A stretch of DNA of 64,000 bases from Allobosea sp. Root381 (GTDB lineage: Bacteria; Pseudomonadota; Alphaproteobacteria; Rhizobiales; Beijerinckiaceae). Position numbers and translations under genes: made by a program. Location: positions 18,914 to 82,913 of the forward strand of contig NZ_LMJT01000042.1 in the NCBI RefSeq assembly GCF_001429395.1. Direction: 5' to 3'. Positions 48,302-56,640 of the stretch are shown one piece after another. The first letter of the stretch is position 1, and every line of letters starts with the position of its first letter. The notes beneath the pieces are model-generated. The model saw nothing but the letters and a program-made list of their open reading frames with translations, was not told the origin of the DNA and did no database searches.

Positions 48302-49450
48302 ATGACGACTTCAACGACGAGGACAGCAAGCGCAGCCCCGCTGGTTCGCTGGTTCATCTCGTCAGCAACGCTCAACGTCCCCCAGGCGGCAGGGCCGGTC
48401 GCCTTTGCGCTGGTTGCCCTGGCGCTCACTGGCGACACCAGCGGCGGCGCGGCGATGATCCTGGCGATGACGCTCGCCCAGGTGATCGGCGCCATCCCGA
48501 TCGTGCGGGCAGGCAGACGTCTTCCGCCGACGACCTTCCTGCGGCTGCTGGTGATCTTCCGGACGATCGCTCTCGGGTCCATTGCCCTCTTCGCCTACTA
48601 CGAGGCGTCCTTCATCTGGCTGGTCGCATTCTCGGCGCTGGCAGGGGCGGTGAACGGGGCGGCGTTCGGCAATCTCCGGGCCGTGCTCAATGAGCTCGCA
48701 CCGGCGGCGAAGTTGCCGAGAGCCCTCGGCATCGCGGCCACGCTCAACGAGGTGACCTTCGTCCTGGCTCCGGTGGCGGCGTCCGGGCTTGGCACCGTAT
48801 CGCCCGTCTTCGCCATTCTCGCCATCGCGGCCCTCGGCGTGATCCCCGCCCTGCTCGTTCCGACCGTCACGGCGACCCCGACGGACGATGTGCATCAGCC
48901 CGATGCTTCCGTCATCAGCCCGGCGATACTGCTCTGGCTGACCTGCGCCGCCGCAGGCGGGGCGACGGTCGCGGCCCTCGAAATCGGCGCCGTCGCCCTC
49001 GCCCTGCATTTCGGCTACGCACCGGCCCTGGCGATCCTGTTCACGGTTCCCCTGTGCCTCGCTTCTGTGGCGGGCGGCATCTGGGTCAGCGTCCGCAACC
49101 GCATGGCGAGCCGGCGCGCCGTCCTCGTGCTGCTGACGATCATGGCTTGCGGGGCCATCCTCGCCGCTCTCCAGCTATCGATGGGCGTGACTGTGCTGGG
49201 CGCTGTCCTGATCGGGGCGGTCCTCGCGCCCTTGGGCACCTATTATTCGCTCGTCCTCGATTCCCTCGCGCCTCCAAGGAAGCGGCCCGAGGTCTTTGCG
49301 CTGCTTCGCACCGCGAACGCGACGGGCGTCATCATCGCAAGCGCGGTGATGACCGCAGTGTCCCTTTCCACCGCGCTGGTCGTGGTCAGCTGTCTGATGG
49401 TCACGGTCGTTGTCATAGTCGGCATCTCTTCACGCACTGCGGGAGCCTGA
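48302..49450 (+). CDS. MFS transporter
   Basis: This 382-residue major facilitator protein has about twelve hydrophobic segments. The motif-A-like loop after TM2 reads RAGRRLPPTTFLRL, and FGNLRAVLNELAPAAKLPRALG lies after TM4. The C-terminal half has SVRNRMASRRAVLVLLTIMA. It starts after a short hairpin over the ribosome site. It lies downstream of the pentapeptide gene, on the same strand but 253 bases away, so it is probably separately expressed. It is somewhat like sugar-efflux or macrolide MFS pumps of the MFS_1 group; the substrate cannot be told. Confidence 0.85.
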   Translation: MTTSTTRTASAAPLVRWFISSATLNVPQAAGPVAFALVALALTGDTSGGAAMILAMTLAQVIGAIPIVRAGRRLPPTTFLRLLVIFRTIALGSIALFAYYEASFIWLVAFSALAGAVNGAAFGNLRAVLNELAPAAKLPRALGIAATLNEVTFVLAPVAASGLGTVSPVFAILAIAALGVIPALLVPTVTATPTDDVHQPDASVISPAILLWLTCAAAGGATVAALEIGAVALALHFGYAPALAILFTVPLCLASVAGGIWVSVRNRMASRRAVLVLLTIMACGAILAALQLSMGVTVLGAVLIGAVLAPLGTYYSLVLDSLAPPRKRPEVFALLRTANATGVIIASAVMTAVSLSTALVVVSCLMVTVVVIVGISSRTAGA

Positions 49451-49520
49451 CTGGCCAAGGAGCCGCCATGTCATTTTACGGTGCTGAGCCGCGCGCGAAA
49501 CCCGCAGGTGCATCGACCGC

Positions 49521-50645
49521 TCACTCCCAGCTCAGCGCGCCGCCGTTCTGATACTCGATCACGCGCGTCTCGAAGAAGTTCTTCTCCTTCTTCAGATCCA
49601 TCGCCTCGCTCATCCAGGGGAACGGGTTCTCGGTCTCCGCGAAGACCGGCGCCAGCCCGAGCTGGGCGCAGCGGCGGTTGGCGATGAAGTGCATGTACTG
49701 CTCGCACAGCGCCGCATTCAGCCCGAGCAAGCCCCTCGGCATCGTATCGTGGCCATAGGCTGCCTCGAGCTCGGCAGCGTCCTTCAGCATGCCGCGCACC
49801 TCGTCCTGGAACGTCTTGGTCCAGAGATGCGGGTTCTCGATCTTGATCTGGTTGATGACGTCGATGCCGAAGTTCAGATGGATCGACTCGTCGCGCAGGA
49901 TGTACTGGTACTGCTCAGCGATGCCGACCATCTTGTTGCGCCGGCCGAGCGAGAGGATCTGCGCGAAGCCGGTGTAGAACCACATCCCCTCGAAGATGAC
50001 GTAGAAGGTGATCAGGTCGCGCAGCAGGGCCTGGTCGTTCTCGGGCGTCCCCGTGCGGAAGTCTGGATCCTCGATGTTCTGAGTATGCTTCAGCGCCCAG
50101 GCCGCCTTGTCGGTGATCGAGGGCACCTCGCGATACATGTTGAAGAGCTCGCCCTCGTCGAGGCCGAGGCTCTCGACGATGTACTGGAAGGTGTGGGTGT
50201 GCACCGCCTCCTCGAAGGCCTGGCGCAGCAGGTACTGCCGGCATTCCGGGTTGGTGAGGTGGCGGTAGATCGCCAGCACGATGTTGTTGGCGACGAGGCT
50301 CTCGGAGGCCGCGAAGAAGCCGAGATTGCGCTTGAGCATGCGCCGCTCGTCCTCGGTCAGCCCGCCCTTCGACTTCCACAGCGCGATGTCGGCCTGCATC
50401 GAGACCTCGGTCGGCATCCAGTGGTTGTTGCAGCCGGCGAGGTACTTCTCCCAGGCCCATTTGTATTTGAGCGGCAGGAGCTGGTTCACGTCGGCGCGGC
50501 AGTTGATCATCCGCTTCTCGTCGACCGAGACGCGCCCGCCGGAGCGGTCGATCTCGCCAAGGCCTGTGGCGTCGGCGGCGCGAGAATTGTTGAGGACGGC
50601 GGGATTGGAAGCGGGCGCCGGCTTGGTGTCGGACCAGTCGAGCAT
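49521..50645 (-). CDS. nrdB: Ribonucleoside-diphosphate reductase, class Ia beta subunit
   Basis: This 374-residue ferritin-fold radical-generating subunit pairs with NrdA in making deoxyribonucleotides. Metal ligands are seen in NNHWMPTEVSMQADIALWK, EEAVHTHTFQYIVE and ILRDESIHLNFGIDVINQI. The length and the C-terminal acidic tail (NFFETRVIEYQNGGALSWE), which docks NrdA, are typical. I start at MLDWSD; in-frame codons upstream run through a repeat element. It follows nrdA on the same strand, separated by 157 bases that hold that repeat, so both are under the same B12 riboswitch. Confidence 0.95.
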   Translation of the reverse strand: MLDWSDTKPAPASNPAVLNNSRAADATGLGEIDRSGGRVSVDEKRMINCRADVNQLLPLKYKWAWEKYLAGCNNHWMPTEVSMQADIALWKSKGGLTEDERRMLKRNLGFFAASESLVANNIVLAIYRHLTNPECRQYLLRQAFEEAVHTHTFQYIVESLGLDEGELFNMYREVPSITDKAAWALKHTQNIEDPDFRTGTPENDQALLRDLITFYVIFEGMWFYTGFAQILSLGRRNKMVGIAEQYQYILRDESIHLNFGIDVINQIKIENPHLWTKTFQDEVRGMLKDAAELEAAYGHDTMPRGLLGLNAALCEQYMHFIANRRCAQLGLAPVFAETENPFPWMSEAMDLKKEKNFFETRVIEYQNGGALSWE

Positions 50646-50675
50646 GGGGAAGGGTTCCGTTCTGAAATTGAAGGG

Positions 50676-50780
50676 CGTCATGCTCGGGCCTGCCCCGAGC
50701 ATCTCATGCCGAAGAAGGCTCTGGCGCCTCGTCTTGCCGGAGATTCTCGGGTCTGCGCTGCGCTTCGCCCGAGAATGACG
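50676..50780. repeat. Palindromic repeat in the nrdA-nrdB gap (CGTCAT ... ATGACG)
   Basis: CGTCATGCTCGGGCCTGCCC then GAGCATCTCATGCC on the left is mirrored by GGAGATTCTCGGGTCTGCGC then GCCCGAGAATGACG. It resembles a repeat I recall from Bosea-type genomes and fills the space between the two reductase genes, where it may shape processing or stability of the transcript. Confidence 0.6.
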
Positions 50781-50802
50781 CGGGAGGCGATGGCGGCAGC
50801 AG

Positions 50803-53736
50803 CTACTGACACGCCTCGCAGGTCGGATCGTCAATCGAGCAAGCGTTGGGCACCGCCATGCCGTTCTCCAGCGGGATGTCGACGAGGATCGGCGCAGCGA
50901 CCTTGGCCGCCACCGGAACGCCAGCCGAGACCGCGTTGAGCTTGCCGTCCGTGCCCTTCAGCGTCGATTTCTCGACATGGGTCGCAGACAGCGCCCGCAG
51001 GTAATAGGTCGTCTTCAGCCCGAGTCGCCACGCCAGCCGATACGCCTCGTCGAGTTTCCGGCCCGAGGGCTGCGCCATGTAGAGGTTCAGCGACTGGCCC
51101 TGGTCGATCCATTTCTGGCGACGCGCCGCGGCCCTGATCAGCCACTCCGTCGGGATCTCGAAGGAGGTCGCGTAGAGCGCCTTGAGATCGGCCGGGACGC
51201 GGTCGATCTGGCTGACCTTGCCGTCATAGTATTTCAGGTCCGAAACCATCACCTCGTCCCAGAGCCCTCTCGCCTTGAGGTCATGGACGAGCCCGGCATT
51301 CACTACGGTGAAATCGCCCGACATGTTCGCCTTGACGTAGAGCTGGCTGTAGGACGGCTCGATCGACTGCGAGACGCCGACGATGTTGGAGATCGTCGCC
51401 GTCGGCGCGATCGCCATCGTGTTCGAGTTGCGCATGCCGGTGGTCTTCACCCGTTCGCGCAAGCCATCCCAGTCCAGCGTGAACGAGCGATCCAGATCGA
51501 CATCCCCGTCGCGGGCCTCCGACAGGATCTCGAGCGAGTCGATCGGCAGGATGCCCTTCGACCAGAGCGAGCCATCGAAGCTCGGATAGCGCCCGCGCTC
51601 GGCAGCGAGGTCGACCGAGGCCTGGATCGCATGAAAGCTGATCGCCTCCATCGAGGCATCGGCAAAGGCGACCGCCTCCTTCGACGCCGTCGGGAGGCGC
51701 TGCGTCTGCAGCGCATCCTGGAAACCCATCAGGCCGAGGCCGACCGGGCGATGGCGCAGGTTCGAGCGGCGCGCCTCGGGGATCGTGTAGAAATTGATGT
51801 CGACGACATTGTCGAGCATCCGCATCGCGGTCTTCACTGTGCGCGCAAGCCGGGCGTGGTCGAGCCCCTCGGCCGTGACATGGGCGGCGAGGTTGACGGA
51901 ACCGAGATTGCAGACCGCAACCTCGTCGGCCGAAGTATTGAGCGTGATTTCGGTGCAGAGGTTCGAGGAATGCACCACCCCGGCATGCTGCTGCGGCGAG
52001 CGCAGGTTGCAGGCATCCTTGAAAGTGATCCAGGGATGGCCGGTCTCGAACAGCATGGTCAGCATCTTGCGCCAGAGATCGAGCGCCGCCACCCGCTTGA
52101 ACACCTTGATCTCGCCGCGCTCGGCCCTGGCCTCATAGGCCTCGTAGGCCGCCTTGAACGGCTTGCCGTAGAGGTCGTGCAGGTCGGGAACCTCATCGGG
52201 TGAGAACAGGGTCCAGTGACCGCCGGCCTCGACCCGGCTCATGAACAGGTCCGGAATCCAGTTCGCCGTGTTCATGTCATGGGTGCGGCGGCGCTCGTCG
52301 CCGGTGTTCTTGCGCAGGTCGAGGAACTCCTCGATGTCTACATGCCAGGTTTCAAGATAGGCGCAGACCGCGCCCTTGCGCTTGCCGCCCTGGTTGACCG
52401 CGATGGCGGTGTCGTTGGCAACCTTGAGGAACGGCACGATGCCCTGGCTCTCGCCATTGGTGCCCTTGATATGAGCGCCCAGGCCACGCACCGGCGTCCA
52501 GTCGTTGCCGAGGCCGCCGGAATATTTGGCGAGCAGGGCATTGTCCTTAACCGCCTTAAAGATGCCGTCGAGATCGTCGGCAACCGTGGTCAGGAAGCAG
52601 GACGAGAGCTGCGGCCGAAGCGTGCCCGAATTGAACAGGGTCGGCGTCGAGGCCATGAAGTCGAAGGACGACAGCAGGTCGTAGAACTCGATCGCACGCG
52701 CCTCGCGGTCGATCTCGCGGATGGCGAGCCCCATCGCGACGCGCATGAAGAAGGCCTGCGGCAGCTCGAAGCGATTGCCACGCACATGCAGGAAATAGCG
52801 GTCGTAGAGCGTCTGGAAGCCGAGATAGTCGAACTGGAGATCGCGTTCCGGCCTCAGCGCTGCGGCCATGCGGCCGAGGTCGAAGCGGCCGAGTTCGGGG
52901 TCGAGCAACTCGTTGGCGATGCCGGTCTTCACATAGGCGTGCAGGTATTCGCCGTAGCGCGTCGCCATCTCGGCCTGCGTCGCCTGCTCGGAGCGGCCGG
53001 AAACGAAGCTCAGGGCCTCCCGGCGCAGCTTGTCGAGCAGCAGCCGGGCGGAAACCTTGGAATAGTTCGGCTCGGTCTCGACCAGCGTGCGGGCCGCCAG
53101 GATCGGCGCCTGCGCCAGCTCGTCTTGGCTGATGCCGTCATAGAGATTGCGCTGCGCCTCGGTCAGGACGGCCTCGGCCGAAACGCCGTCGAGGCCGACA
53201 CAGGCTTCGCGGATGACCGTGGCCAGACGGACGAGGTCGAGCGGCGCGAGCGCGCCATCGGCAAGCTTCATCCGCAGGCTGGGGGCGGTGACGGCGTTCG
53301 GCCCGGCCTCCGCCTTGGCGCGCGCCCGCTCCTGCGCGCGTTCCTCGCGATAGAGCACATAGGCCCGCGCGACCTTGTGATGCTCCGAGCGCATCAGCGC
53401 GAGCTCGACCTGGTCCTGCACATCCTCGATATGGAAGGTGCGGCCGTCGCCCGCGCGACGGGTCAGGCCGGCGACGATCTGCTGGGTAAGCCCCGCGACG
53501 ATGTCATGGATGCGGCGCGAAGCGGCAGCGCTCGAACCCTCGACCGCCAGGAACGCCTTGGTTAGCGCCACCGCGATCTTCGATGGGTCGAACGGCGTCA
53601 CGGCGCCGTTGCGGCGGATGAGCTGGTATCCGGGCTCGGTCCTGGCTGGCTTTGCCGCCGCGGGATCGACGGCCGAAGGAACCGCGACAGGCCGGTCGGC
53701 TTCGAGAGACGAAGACGCTTCCAGAGACGAAGACAT
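50803..53736 (-). CDS. nrdA: Ribonucleoside-diphosphate reductase, class Ia alpha subunit
   Basis: This 977-residue catalytic subunit reduces ribonucleoside diphosphates. An N-terminal ATP cone begins YQLIRRNGAVTPFDPSKI, and a second cone-like segment lies at about 155-245. Catalytic parts are SSCFLTTVADD, SSNLCTEITLN with the thiyl-radical Cys, and the C-terminal CEAC redox pair that is re-reduced by thioredoxin. I start at MSSSLEASSS; the longer frame upstream is the riboswitch. Transcription begins near 54035, giving a 300-base leader with a cobalamin riboswitch, so expression should fall when B12 is plentiful. That implies a B12-dependent NrdJ elsewhere. Confidence 0.95.
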   Translation of the reverse strand: MSSSLEASSSLEADRPVAVPSAVDPAAAKPARTEPGYQLIRRNGAVTPFDPSKIAVALTKAFLAVEGSSAAASRRIHDIVAGLTQQIVAGLTRRAGDGRTFHIEDVQDQVELALMRSEHHKVARAYVLYREERAQERARAKAEAGPNAVTAPSLRMKLADGALAPLDLVRLATVIREACVGLDGVSAEAVLTEAQRNLYDGISQDELAQAPILAARTLVETEPNYSKVSARLLLDKLRREALSFVSGRSEQATQAEMATRYGEYLHAYVKTGIANELLDPELGRFDLGRMAAALRPERDLQFDYLGFQTLYDRYFLHVRGNRFELPQAFFMRVAMGLAIREIDREARAIEFYDLLSSFDFMASTPTLFNSGTLRPQLSSCFLTTVADDLDGIFKAVKDNALLAKYSGGLGNDWTPVRGLGAHIKGTNGESQGIVPFLKVANDTAIAVNQGGKRKGAVCAYLETWHVDIEEFLDLRKNTGDERRRTHDMNTANWIPDLFMSRVEAGGHWTLFSPDEVPDLHDLYGKPFKAAYEAYEARAERGEIKVFKRVAALDLWRKMLTMLFETGHPWITFKDACNLRSPQQHAGVVHSSNLCTEITLNTSADEVAVCNLGSVNLAAHVTAEGLDHARLARTVKTAMRMLDNVVDINFYTIPEARRSNLRHRPVGLGLMGFQDALQTQRLPTASKEAVAFADASMEAISFHAIQASVDLAAERGRYPSFDGSLWSKGILPIDSLEILSEARDGDVDLDRSFTLDWDGLRERVKTTGMRNSNTMAIAPTATISNIVGVSQSIEPSYSQLYVKANMSGDFTVVNAGLVHDLKARGLWDEVMVSDLKYYDGKVSQIDRVPADLKALYATSFEIPTEWLIRAAARRQKWIDQGQSLNLYMAQPSGRKLDEAYRLAWRLGLKTTYYLRALSATHVEKSTLKGTDGKLNAVSAGVPVAAKVAAPILVDIPLENGMAVPNACSIDDPTCEACQ

Positions 53737-53857
53737 GGCATCAACCCCAAGATGTTGGGGGCAAAGGCCAAAGCGGACGCTTGGAGAAGGTGCGCGACGA
53801 CGATCCGCCGCGACCTGCCAGCGCACCACCGGGACACCCCGCCCGTGGACGTTCAAC

Positions 53858-54028
53858 GCGGTCGCGGCAGGTCTCCTGGCTCGCGGGTCATCGCTCTTGT
53901 CCCGTCTTCCCAAAGCCTCCCGGCTTCAGTGACTCGAATGGGACCAGAACTCGCCGCTTACAGTTGCGGGGGCAGCGCCGGTGTCGCACCGGCTTCCCTC
54001 TTAGCTCTCGAACCGGTGATTCGAGAGA
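53858..54028 (-). promoter_or_regulatory. Cobalamin (B12) riboswitch before nrdAB
   Basis: On the minus strand the core reads GGGAAGCCGGTGCGACACCG, then CCCCCGCAACTGTAAGCGG, and ends in the B12 box GAGCCAGGAGACCTGCC. The 5' end has a perfect hairpin CTCTCGAA/TTCGAGAG. GCCGCGACC (53868-53860), next to the B12 box, can pair with GGTCGCGGC (53815-53807) just downstream, which looks like the expression platform; the switch is then between this and the B12-bound fold. Ligand-bound RNA would reduce nrdA expression. Confidence 0.92.
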
Positions 54029-54036
54029 CCGTGACC

Positions 54037-54071
54037 ACCACATCTAGTGGTCCACGGGCGATTTTTGTCAA
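54037..54071 (-). promoter_or_regulatory. nrdAB promoter with NrdR-box-like palindrome over the -10 element
   Basis: TTGACA (54071-54066) and CTAGAT (54047-54042) are spaced by 18 bases on the minus strand. The palindrome ACCAC-ATCTA-GTGGT (54037-54051) overlaps the -10. NrdR, the ATP/dATP-sensing repressor of reductase genes, binds palindromes with CACTA-like half-sites; this one is close but not a textbook match. Transcription should begin near 54035, just before the riboswitch. Confidence 0.65.
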
Positions 54072-54118
54072 TTGCTCGGTTCACGCCGGCGAGACGCCTG
54101 TGAACAGCAGGGATTGGC

Positions 54119-54166
54119 GGGGCGCGGCCGAGGCATCGTCCGATGCCATGCCGAGCCCCGCGCCCC
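54119..54166. terminator. Long GC hairpin downstream of asnB
   Basis: GGGGCGCGG and CCGCGCCCC, with further pairing of GAGGCATCG against CGATGCC inside, form a near-continuous stem 13 bases past the asnB stop and before the nrdA promoter. There is no T run, so Rho-independent termination is uncertain. Confidence 0.5.
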
Positions 54167-54178
54167 GAACGCCTGACC

Positions 54179-55708
54179 TCAGGCGGCGACGCGGTTGGCG
54201 TTCCACTGCCCCGCCTGGCTCAGGATCATTCCGGGATCGCTGAAGCGGCTGCTCAGTATCTCGCGATACAGCGCAGCCTCGCGCTGCTTGTCGACCTCGC
54301 CCTTGGAGCCCGTCAGGATCCGCAAGGCCTGCCGCAAGGCGTCCACGGTTCCCGAGCCCTCGTCGAACTGGGCCTTCTTGCGCCAGACGAGGTCTTCCGG
54401 CAGCAGGTCCGCGCAGGCCTTGCGCAGCAGCCATTTCTCCGTCGTCGGCCCCGTCGATTCCGCAATCGTCGGGTCGGTCCGGCGGAGCTTGAGCTCGGCC
54501 GGCAGGGACTGGGCGAAAGCGATCAGGTCCCGGTCGAGGAAGGGTGTACGCGCCTCCAGCGATTCCGCCATCGTCATGCGGTCGACGCGCTGCAGGTTGA
54601 TGTTGTGCATGGTGCCGAGGCTGCGCGTCAGTTCGTCGGCCAGCGCGCGCGGATCGTCGGCATAGCCGTGGTGATAGGCATAGCCCGCGAAGAGCTCGTC
54701 GGCCCCCTCCCCGGTGAGCACCGCCTTCACCCGGCTGCGTGCCAACCGCGCCGCGAACAGCGTCGGGATCGCGCTGCGGACGAGGTCGATATCGGCGCTT
54801 TCGAGATGGTAGATCACATGCGGGAGATTGTCGGCGATGTCCTGCGCCGAGAAGGTGAACTCGTGATGGTCGCAGCCGATATGGCTCGCCACGCGCCGTG
54901 CCGCGATCAGGTCCGAGGACCCGGGCGTCCCGACGGCGAATGTCTTGAGCGGCCCCTGCCCCGCATCGATCCTGATCTTATGCGCGATCGCGGCGATGAT
55001 GGAGCTGTCGAGCCCACCGGACAGGAACGATCCGACCTCGACGTCGGCGATCATCCACTTCGCCACCGCCTCTTCCAGGCTGAGGCGCAGTTCGCCGGCC
55101 GTGGCTTCGATGTCGAGGCCCGCTTCGGCTTCGGCCGCCCCTGACGGGATGCGATACCATTGCCTCAAGCCCCCGCGGCTGTCGAACAGCGCGCCGGGCG
55201 GAATCGCACTGATCTCGTCGAAGCCGAGACCGTCGAACGCCTTGAGTTCCGACGCGAAGGCCAGGCCCTTGCCGCGACGCGCCATGTAGAGCGGCTTGAT
55301 CCCGAGCGGATCGCGGGCGGCGATGATCCGATCAGGCGTCGCCAGCACGAATGCGAACATCCCGTCGAGCCGGCTCACCCAGCGCTGCGCACCACTGCGG
55401 AAGAGGTGCAGAATAGTTTCGCTATCGCTCGCCGTGTCGAAGTTTTCCGAACCGATAATCGCCCTGATATCGGCATGATTATAGATCTCGCCATTGGCGA
55501 CAAGTATCTCTGAATCCTGCAGAATGGGCTGAGCGCCATTGTCCGGCCCGATGATCGACAGGCGGCAGTGGCCCATCGAGGCGGGAGCGCCGGTCAGGCG
55601 GGTGACCTGGGTAGCGTCGGGACCGCGGTGTCCGAGGCGCGACAGCATCGCCGCGATCAGCGCGTCGCCCTCGTCGTCGATCTCCCAAAGGCATACGAAG
55701 CCACACAT
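54179..55708 (-). CDS. asnB: Asparagine synthetase B (glutamine-hydrolysing)
   Basis: This 509-residue enzyme makes asparagine from aspartate, glutamine and ATP. The nucleophile Cys2 of the Ntn glutaminase is exposed once Met is removed from MCGFVCLW; GHCRLSIIG and VANGEIYNH are conserved there. The synthetase domain has the PP-loop FLSGGLDSSI, GEGADELFAGYAYHHG and ARTPFLDRDL. It is about 45 residues shorter than E. coli AsnB at the C-terminus, as in many bacterial members. GAGGA lies seven bases before the ATG. It is divergent from the osmoprotectant transporter operon across an AT-rich spacer of about 280 bases. Confidence 0.92.
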   Translation of the reverse strand: MCGFVCLWEIDDEGDALIAAMLSRLGHRGPDATQVTRLTGAPASMGHCRLSIIGPDNGAQPILQDSEILVANGEIYNHADIRAIIGSENFDTASDSETILHLFRSGAQRWVSRLDGMFAFVLATPDRIIAARDPLGIKPLYMARRGKGLAFASELKAFDGLGFDEISAIPPGALFDSRGGLRQWYRIPSGAAEAEAGLDIEATAGELRLSLEEAVAKWMIADVEVGSFLSGGLDSSIIAAIAHKIRIDAGQGPLKTFAVGTPGSSDLIAARRVASHIGCDHHEFTFSAQDIADNLPHVIYHLESADIDLVRSAIPTLFAARLARSRVKAVLTGEGADELFAGYAYHHGYADDPRALADELTRSLGTMHNINLQRVDRMTMAESLEARTPFLDRDLIAFAQSLPAELKLRRTDPTIAESTGPTTEKWLLRKACADLLPEDLVWRKKAQFDEGSGTVDALRQALRILTGSKGEVDKQREAALYREILSSRFSDPGMILSQAGQWNANRVAA

Positions 55709-55794
55709 AAAACATCCTCGTCATTGGCGACTCGTCACAACAGTCGGCGCAAAATCCGCCGAGCGCGAAAAGTCACAAGGTTAGGCGACAGAGT

Positions 55795-55930
55795 TAACTT
55801 GGAAACACCTTAGGTAATTATCTACATCTAATTCAGTATATATTTCAAATATCTGTAATAAATCTTTTCTATTAAATAGAATCAGCGAATAGATTTCTCT
55901 GAGAAAAAACGCGGATTTGCCTCAAAAAAT
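55795..55930. promoter_or_regulatory. AT-rich regulatory island with two palindromes
   Basis: In a GC-rich window this stretch is unusually AT-rich. It holds ATATTT-C-AAATAT (55840-55852) and TTCTAT-TAA-ATAGAA (55867-55881), both perfect inverted repeats. It separates asnB from the osmoprotectant transporter genes and so should contain both promoters. The sites look like repressor or nucleoid-protein targets; the protein is not known. Confidence 0.6.
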
Positions 55931-55986
55931 TCGACATCATGGGTTGCCAAGGGCAGATAAGCTGCCTTAAAAGCCCCGTCAACGCA

Positions 55987-56640
55987 ATGGACATTCTCAA
56001 TTACATTATCTCGAACTGGGGGCTCATCGTCACCCGGACCGGCGAGCACGTCGCCATCGTCGCGGTGGCGGTCGCTCTGGCCGTGCTGACCGGTGTGCCC
56101 ATAGGCGTGGCGATCAGCCAGAACAGGCGTGTTGCGGACGCCGTGCTCTATGCGGCGTCGATCATGATCACCATTCCGTCGATCGCGCTGTTCGGCATGA
56201 TGATCCCGCTGCTGTCCCGGTTCGGACACGGGATCGGTTATCTCCCGGCAGTGATCGCGGTAATACTCTACTCGCAGCTTCCGATTATCCGGAATACCTA
56301 CACCGCGATCAAGAATCTTGATCCTGCCCTGCGCGAAGCTGCGCGTGGCATGGGTCTGACCAGAGGGCAGCGGCTGCGCGAAGTCGAGCTGCCGCTTGCG
56401 CTGCCCGTCATCATGACCGGGGTGCGGGTCGCCGTGGTGATGAATATCGGTGTCACGGCGATCGCCGCCTATATCGGCGCCGGCGGTCTCGGCACCTTCA
56501 TCTCGCGGGGCATCAGCCAGACCGATCCGCGCCAGCTGATCACCGGGGCGCTCGCCGTCAGCCTGCTCGCCGTGCTCGCCGACCTCGCCCTGCTTTGGCT
56601 GCAGCGGAAGCTCACCTCACCGGGACTGAGGACCAGATGA
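55987..56640 (+). CDS. Osmoprotectant ABC transporter permease (OpuCB/OsmW-like)
   Basis: This 217-residue inner-membrane subunit has about five hydrophobic segments. The EAA loop that contacts the ATPase reads REAARGMGLTRGQRLREVELP, and GGLGTFISRGISQTDPR is the family C-terminal block. It is the first gene of an operon with an ATPase, a second permease and a binding protein, all head to tail. The ATG is followed by DILNYIISNWGL. The operon imports quaternary-ammonium or related compatible solutes such as glycine betaine; which one is not determined by sequence. Confidence 0.9.
   Translation: MDILNYIISNWGLIVTRTGEHVAIVAVAVALAVLTGVPIGVAISQNRRVADAVLYAASIMITIPSIALFGMMIPLLSRFGHGIGYLPAVIAVILYSQLPIIRNTYTAIKNLDPALREAARGMGLTRGQRLREVELPLALPVIMTGVRVAVVMNIGVTAIAAYIGAGGLGTFISRGISQTDPRQLITGALAVSLLAVLADLALLWLQRKLTSPGLRTR

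Noticed and set aside
53737..53913. N-terminal extension of nrdA
   Set aside because: The extra codons translate the riboswitch and its expression platform; family homology starts after MSSSLE.
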